Shown here: positions 7,090-9,937 of the stretch, one piece after another
Position numbering within the stretch: the stretch's first letter is position 1
How the letters are laid out: each line of letters starts with the position of its first letter
Assembly: GCA_035530195.1 (NCBI GenBank)
Contig: DATKVG010000131.1
Span: 1 to 9,937, forward strand
Reading direction: 5' to 3'
Origin: JAPLKX01 sp035530195
GTDB taxonomy: Bacteria; Hydrogenedentota; Hydrogenedentia; Hydrogenedentales; SLHB01
Length of the DNA stretch: 9,937 bases
Notes under the pieces: generated by a model
Database searches by the model: none
The model's input: the letters and a program-made list of their open reading frames with translations, nothing else
What the model was told of the DNA's origin: nothing
Translations under genes and position numbers: made by a program

Positions 7090-8128
7090 TGTGCGCGGCA
7101 GGGAGGACATTCTGCGGTGGTTGCGCGAAGAGCATAACGCGCGGCTCGACGAATTGTGGGCCGCGGCCGACCGCGTTCGTCGCGAAAACGTGGGCGACGA
7201 GGTACACCTCCGCGGCTTGATCGAGATCGGCAACTACTGCTGCCGCCAGTGCGGCTACTGCGGGATCCGTGCCGGTAACGACGGCGTCGAGCGGTACAGG
7301 ATGACGCCCGAGGAAATCCTCGAGTGCGCACGCCAAGCGGTTCAATACAAGTACGGGACCGTAGTCATGCAGGCGGGCGAGGACTATGGAATCGAAACCG
7401 AATGGCTGGCCGGCATTGTCCGCCGGATCAAGCGCGAAACACCCCTGGCCGTGACGCTGAGCCTCGGCGAACGCCCCGACAAGGATCTCGAAATCTGGAA
7501 ACAAGCCGGGGCGGATCGGTACCTGCTGCGGTTCGAGACGTCCGACCAGGAACTCTACGAATTGATCCACCCAAAATTCGCGGGCGGGTTTAAAAACCGG
7601 CTGGCCGTGCTCGACGTGTTGTGCAAGCTGGGTTATGAAGTGGGCAGCGGCGTCATGGTGGGGATACCGGGCCAGACGTACGACTCGCTCGCAGCCGATA
7701 TCGAAACGTTCCGGGCGCTCGACCTCGACATGATCGGCGTGGGGCCGTACATCTCGCATCCGGCAACGCCGCTCGGATCCGGCGAGTGGATAAGAAGCGT
7801 GCCGCACGCCGACCAAGTGCCAAACACCGAGTTGATGACCTACAAAACCGTCGCCCTGGCCCGGCTGGTATGCCCCCAGGCCAACATACCCAGCACCACC
7901 GCGCTCGCCACAATCAACGAGACCAACGGCCGCGAACTGGGTTTGACGCGCGGCGCAAACGTCGTTATGCCAAACCTCACCCCCGTGAAATACCGAGCCC
8001 TGTACGAAATCTATCCCGCAAAAGCCTGCATCGACGAAACGTCAGGCCAGTGCCGCGCCTGCCTATACGCGCGCATCCAATCGATTGGCCGAACCGTCGG
8101 AAAAGGGCAGGGGGGCAGAAGACGCTAA
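7082..8128 (+). CDS. hydE: [FeFe]-hydrogenase maturase HydE (radical SAM)
   Basis: HydE is the radical-SAM enzyme that acts on the Fe(CO)2(CN)-Cys synthon from HydG during assembly of the H-cluster 2Fe unit. The 348-residue product carries the motif NYCCRQCGYC (Cys 53, 57, 60; CX3CX2C) in the HydE context LRGLIEIGNYC. It also has the SAM-binding segments VVMQAGED (94-101) and LSLGE (126-130), YLLRFET (147-153) and GSGVMVGIPGQT (188-199). The optional second cluster site near the C-terminus is intact: Cys 316, 324 and 327 in CX7CX2C spacing, as in Thermotoga HydE. It starts with ATG at 7082, 7 nt after GGAGG (7070-7074), inside the end of hydF, so the two are probably translationally coupled. 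It is the last gene of the operon; a terminator hairpin overlaps its end. Confidence 0.96.
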   Translation: MIDVRGREDILRWLREEHNARLDELWAAADRVRRENVGDEVHLRGLIEIGNYCCRQCGYCGIRAGNDGVERYRMTPEEILECARQAVQYKYGTVVMQAGEDYGIETEWLAGIVRRIKRETPLAVTLSLGERPDKDLEIWKQAGADRYLLRFETSDQELYELIHPKFAGGFKNRLAVLDVLCKLGYEVGSGVMVGIPGQTYDSLAADIETFRALDLDMIGVGPYISHPATPLGSGEWIRSVPHADQVPNTELMTYKTVALARLVCPQANIPSTTALATINETNGRELGLTRGANVVMPNLTPVKYRALYEIYPAKACIDETSGQCRACLYARIQSIGRTVGKGQGGRRR

Positions 8129-8160
8129 CAAACGTCGTCCGCCCCCCCTTGCGTTCTTTT
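8110..8160 (+). terminator. Probable intrinsic terminator of the hyd operon
   Basis: A 15-nt arm at 8110-8124 (GGGGGGCAGAAGACG) pairs with 8133-8147 (CGTCGTCCGCCCCCC) at 13 of 15 positions around an 8-nt loop that contains the hydE stop codon. It is followed by TTGCGTTCTTTT. The T-tract is interrupted, so efficiency is uncertain. The minus strand also has a T-run (CCTTTT) after the stem, so it may act in both directions. Confidence 0.65.
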
Positions 8161-8226
8161 GAATCTTTGTTCGCGATATCTGCGCACGATACGTAGATGT
8201 TACCTTAAGGTGGCGAACAAAGATTC
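8161..8226. repeat. 14-bp perfect inverted repeat enclosing four small palindromes
   Basis: GAATCTTTGTTCGC (8161-8174) is the exact reverse complement of 8213-8226. The 38-nt interval contains GATATC, TGCGCA, TACGTA and the 10-bp palindrome ACCTTAAGGT. The right arm is also part of the 17-bp direct repeat described separately. There is no coding potential. Confidence 0.7.
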
Positions 8227-8229
8227 TGA
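8213..8229 (+). repeat. Direct repeat copy 1 (17 bp)
   Basis: GCGAACAAAGATTCTGA is identical to 8624-8640. A 14-bp inverted copy lies at 8161-8174. It is followed immediately on the inner side by a cluster of small palindromes. Confidence 0.85.
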
Positions 8230-8231
8230 TT

Positions 8232-8263
8232 CCGGCTTACCAGCCGGCGGCTTCTTAGCCGCC
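8232..8263. repeat. Pair of REP-like mini-palindromes (left cluster)
   Basis: There are two adjoining perfect hairpins: CCGGCT-TACC-AGCCGG (8232-8247) and GGCGGCT-TCTT-AGCCGCC (8246-8263). The shared design is a CGGCT/AGCCG stem with a 4-nt loop. The same design recurs at 8579-8625. On the minus strand they lie just after the stop of the 30-codon gene and might help end its transcript. Confidence 0.75.
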
Positions 8264-8271
8264 TCAATACG

Positions 8272-8364
8272 TCAGCCCCCGAAGATGCCGAAGATCAAGC
8301 TGAGCAGTGTGACAACCAGATTCACCGGCAGCAACACAAGAGACAGAAGCAACTCTAAAATCAT
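8272..8364 (-). CDS. 30-residue hydrophobic membrane microprotein
   Basis: From the ATG at 8364 to TGA at 8272-8274 the minus strand encodes 30 residues beginning MILELLLSLVLLPV and ending SLIFGIFGG. Apart from Glu 4, Asn 15 and a few Ser/Thr, nearly all residues are hydrophobic, enough for one membrane span. AAGGAG ends 7 nt before the ATG (AGGAG at 8372-8376), an excellent ribosome binding site. A promoter at 8477-8505 and a leader of about 105 nt with a stable hairpin lie upstream. I do not recognise the family. Size, hydrophobicity and a structured leader resemble type I toxin peptides and other single-span small proteins, but no antisense RNA is shown. The alternative is a chance ORF, which the strong RBS and promoter argue against. 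Confidence 0.6.
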   Translation of the reverse strand: MILELLLSLVLLPVNLVVTLLSLIFGIFGG

Positions 8365-8435
8365 TAGTCTTCTCCTTTCGTTATGGCTTTCGGATACGGC
8401 CCGGGAATGCGGGCGCGTCATCCTTCCGATCCATC

Positions 8436-8461
8436 ATCTTGGAAGTCCAGTCCCCCAAGAT
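8436..8461 (-). promoter_or_regulatory. 5'-UTR hairpin of the microprotein transcript
   Basis: ATCTTGG and CCAAGAT are perfect inverted arms (8436-8442 with 8455-8461). In the minus-strand RNA the stem extends inward by two G-U pairs and one G-C pair to 10 bp, with a 6-nt loop. It would lie within about 10-35 nt of the predicted transcript 5' end. A second, smaller hairpin, GCCCG with CGGGC, is at 8399-8414. Confidence 0.5.
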
Positions 8462-8476
8462 CCTTATCTGTTGCCT

Positions 8477-8505
8477 AGTTTAACCAATTTGTGCCCGAAG
8501 GTCAA
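8477..8505 (-). promoter_or_regulatory. Candidate promoter of the 30-codon gene
   Basis: On the minus strand TTGACC (8505-8500, 5 of 6), a 17-nt spacer and TAAACT (8482-8477, 4 of 6) make a good sigma-70-type promoter. It would start transcription near 8470 and give a leader of about 105 nt. Confidence 0.55.
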
Positions 8506-8578
8506 AAGGATTCTTTCGCGTGATTCTTACGTGATTTGGCAACGGAATAAGACCCGCGTTCTTGGGCTTTCCTACTAA

Positions 8579-8625
8579 GCCGGCTGGGAAGCCGGCGGCT
8601 AAGAAGCCGGCGGCTAAGAAGCCGC
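8579..8625. repeat. Three REP-like mini-palindromes and 15-bp tandem repeat (right cluster)
   Basis: GCCGGCT-GGGA-AGCCGGC (8579-8596) is followed by two copies of CGGCT-AAGA-AGCCG (8596-8609 and 8611-8624). Two exact 15-bp units CCGGCGGCTAAGAAG (8592-8606 and 8607-8621) follow a 12-nt variant (8580-8591). The 15-bp length keeps one reading frame open: on the plus strand it reads Pro-Ala-Ala-Lys-Lys twice. Confidence 0.75.
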
Positions 8626-8640
8626 GAACAAAGATTCTGA
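8624..8640 (+). repeat. Direct repeat copy 2 (17 bp)
   Basis: Identical to 8213-8229 and in the same orientation, 411 bp away. The right palindrome cluster lies on its inner side, so the two copies bracket the palindromes and the 30-codon gene. Confidence 0.85.
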
Positions 8641-8660
8641 AGAACCGTGGAGTAACCATC

Positions 8661-8897
8661 ATGCCCAGGGACAGCCGGCACCAGCCGGAAGATATCGGCC
8701 GCCAGGGAATAACCGACCGGTACCAGGGCCGCCATGGCGGGGTGGAATACGAAGAAGAGGAACAAGAAGAGACCATGCCGATGTGCGTGTGCCCGAAATG
8801 CGGGTATAAACGCCCTGCCGATGAGGATACGCCCTGCACCCAGCAATCCTGCCCCAAATGCGGGTCCGGCTTGAACGAACTTACCGCGGAAACCTGA
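8661..8897 (+). CDS. Small six-cysteine zinc-ribbon/rubredoxin-like protein
   Basis: The 78-residue product from the ATG at 8661 (GGAG at 8649-8652, 8 nt upstream) has a charged N-terminal half with an acidic stretch EYEEEEQEE (29-37). The C-terminal half holds CVCPKCGYK (Cys 42, 44, 47) and PCTQQSCPKCGSG (Cys 59, 64, 67). Two CPKCG knuckles are the signature of a zinc ribbon or rubredoxin-like fold binding Zn or Fe; the two extra cysteines are typical of a sub-group of small anaerobe proteins. Function is unknown; metal binding is inferred. The frame stays open upstream to a TTG at 8562, which would add 33 residues including a KPAGKPAAKKPAAKKP tail encoded by the REP-like repeats. I reject that start as the main one because it lacks a good RBS, but it cannot be excluded. 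It is co-directional with hydE but separated by 532 bp. Confidence 0.7.
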   Translation: MPRDSRHQPEDIGRQGITDRYQGRHGGVEYEEEEQEETMPMCVCPKCGYKRPADEDTPCTQQSCPKCGSGLNELTAET

Positions 8898-8903
8898 TAC
8901 AAA

Positions 8904-8988
8904 GCGAAAAACGGGGACTGCCACCGACCGAGTCTTCGAGGTCGACGTCTTTGGCAGTTTGAAAGAGGTGGCTGTACCCGCTTTTCGC
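8904..8988. repeat. Imperfect 22-bp inverted repeat with nested and alternative stems
   Basis: Arm 8904-8925 (starts GCGAAAAACGGGG) is the reverse complement of 8967-8988 at 19 of 22 positions. Inside, CGACC (8925-8929) pairs with GGTCG (8940-8944). A competing stem can form between ACTGCCA (8917-8923) and TGGCAGT (8952-8958). It begins 7 bp after the zinc-ribbon stop, so it may terminate that transcript, but it lacks a T-tract. It could instead be a decayed MITE. The rest of the gap to 9060 shows only the RBS of the next gene. Confidence 0.55.
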
Positions 8989-9060
8989 GCCCGCTTCTCG
9001 CCACCCAACTGGAAAGCCTCCGCCGGGCCGGGGTAGACTGTCCCCCAGGAGGAACCCGGC

Positions 9061-9937
9061 ATGGCCACCACTCGAAAAGAGCAGCTTAAAGCGCTTCAGG
9101 GGAGTTTAAAGGCTGTCACGACGTTCGGGGGGCGGGGAAGGCCAAAGATAGGCCAGGAAGAGTTTATGGCGGTGGCGGCGCGGTTCGGTTTGAGCCGGAA
9201 AACGCTCGCCAAAATCCGACAAGCCGTGGCCGAAGAAGACTGGGGCGAGGGGCCGTTCCTCGGTAATTACTATTCCGGCCTGAAAAGAACAAAGGTCGAG
9301 GAATACGAACAGACCGCCCGCAGGATTTTCGGCGTGAAATATGCGCTTGGGGTAAGTTCCGGCACGGGCGCGTTGCATTGCGCGTTTGTCGCCGCGGGCG
9401 TCGGGCCGGGTAGCGAAGTCATTTGCCCCGCGATAGGTTTTGTGGCGACACCCGCCACCGTGGTGCTGGCCAAAGGCGTGCCAGTGTTCTGCGACGTGGA
9501 CGAGTCGCTCTGCATGGACCCGGCCAAAATCGAGGCGCTGATCACCCCGCGAACCGTCGCCATTGCGCCTACCCACGTCACGGGCGGGGTGTGCGAGATG
9601 CAGCCCATCATGAAAATCGCCCGCAAGCATGGACTGAAAGTCGTCGAGGATGCCGCACAATCCTGCGGCGCAACCTACCGCGGAAAACGCGCCGGCGCTA
9701 TCGGCGACATCGGCTGTTTCAGCATCGCCGCCTACAAAATCGTCGGCGCAGGCGAAGGCGGGCTGCTCCTGACCAACAACAAGCGCATGTGGGAACGCGC
9801 AAACCAGCTCGCCGAAGGCGGCGGCCTCTGGCGGCCCGAACGGTTCGCCCCGCCCCGCTACGACGGCGAGCTGTTCTGCGGTACCAACTACCGAATGACC
9901 GAACTCGAAGCCGCTATGGACAACGTCCAGTTGCGCC
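9061..9937 (+). CDS. DegT/DnrJ/EryC1/StrS-family PLP aminotransferase, C-terminus outside the window
   Basis: Members of this fold-type I family transfer an amino group to keto-sugars during nucleotide-sugar, polysaccharide or antibiotic biosynthesis. The 292 visible residues show the phosphate-binding SSGTGALH (99-106), TPATVVLAKGVPVFCDVD (129-146), the PLP-ring Asp in VVEDAAQSCGATY (Asp 197), and the Schiff-base Lys 226 in SIAAYKIVGAGEGG. NYRMTELEAAM (276-286) follows. The substrate cannot be told. A perfect AGGAGG (9047-9052) lies 8 nt before the ATG. About 45 residues precede the usual family start, containing EEFMAVAARFGLSRKTLAKI, which looks like a small helical, possibly helix-turn-helix, extension. 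No close neighbour hints at the pathway, and the gene continues past 9937. Confidence 0.92.
   Translation, partial: MATTRKEQLKALQGSLKAVTTFGGRGRPKIGQEEFMAVAARFGLSRKTLAKIRQAVAEEDWGEGPFLGNYYSGLKRTKVEEYEQTARRIFGVKYALGVSSGTGALHCAFVAAGVGPGSEVICPAIGFVATPATVVLAKGVPVFCDVDESLCMDPAKIEALITPRTVAIAPTHVTGGVCEMQPIMKIARKHGLKVVEDAAQSCGATYRGKRAGAIGDIGCFSIAAYKIVGAGEGGLLLTNNKRMWERANQLAEGGGLWRPERFAPPRYDGELFCGTNYRMTELEAAMDNVQLR

Noticed and set aside
6959..7816. Minus-strand ORF of 285 codons opposite hydF and hydE
   Set aside because: Shadow of the hyd genes; no recognisable domain.
8168..8195. Plus-strand promoter TTGTTC-17-TACGTA that could make an antisense RNA to the microprotein gene
   Set aside because: Only 4/6 and 3/6 matches, and both hexamers are parts of the inverted-repeat palindromes; too weak to call.
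8579..8640. CRISPR-like array from the tandem 15-bp units
   Set aside because: Units are adjacent with no spacers and only two exact copies; they are REP-like palindromes.
8480..9071. Two overlapping minus-strand ORFs (174 and 189 codons) opposite the zinc-ribbon gene
   Set aside because: Include the repeat-derived LAAGFLAAGF stretch and run antisense to the cysteine-motif gene; no RBS or motif supports either.

Overview
The window (about 60% GC, tightly packed operons, recognisable sigma-70-type promoters and Shine-Dalgarno sites) comes from a bacterium. The central block is a cluster of [FeFe]-hydrogenase maturation genes, so the organism very probably makes or uses H2 anaerobically (fermentative or syntrophic). 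No gene here fixes the phylum. The 9-bp intergenic repeats and REP-like palindromes fit a repeat-rich, probably uncultured lineage, but that is inference.

Layout. (1) 1-2317, minus strand: topA (DNA topoisomerase I), whose 3' end lies outside the window. It is preceded by smg (DUF494, 2424-2882), the same smg-topA pairing known from gammaproteobacteria, under a strong promoter (TTGACA-17-TACAAT, 2938-2966). (2) 3072-3698, minus strand: a small exported protein with an Ig-like C-terminal half. (3) 3699-4056: a divergent intergenic region holding a 156-bp MITE-like element with near-perfect 35-bp inverted arms. (4) 4057-8128, plus strand: hydG, a TM1266-family regulator, hydF and hydE, closely spaced or overlapping, ended by a probable terminator. 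HydG and HydE are radical-SAM enzymes and HydF is the GTPase scaffold. Together they build and deliver the 2Fe subcluster of the H-cluster. All their cluster-binding motifs are intact, but the hydrogenase structural gene hydA is not in the window. (5) 8161-8640: a repeat-rich stretch in which 17-bp direct repeats (8213, 8624) and clusters of small palindromes bracket a previously hidden 30-codon gene (8272-8364, minus). That gene has a good RBS, its own promoter and a 5'-UTR hairpin, and encodes a very hydrophobic peptide. (6) 8661-8897: a small six-cysteine zinc-ribbon/rubredoxin-like protein. (7) 8898-9060: another imperfect inverted repeat. (8) 9061-9937 and beyond: a DegT/DnrJ/EryC1/StrS-type PLP aminotransferase, cut by the window edge.

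The conventional genes are confidently identified. The most unusual material is the 8161-8640 repeat/microprotein cassette, the 3789-3944 inverted-repeat element, and a degenerate 9-bp repeat found in two unrelated intergenic gaps.
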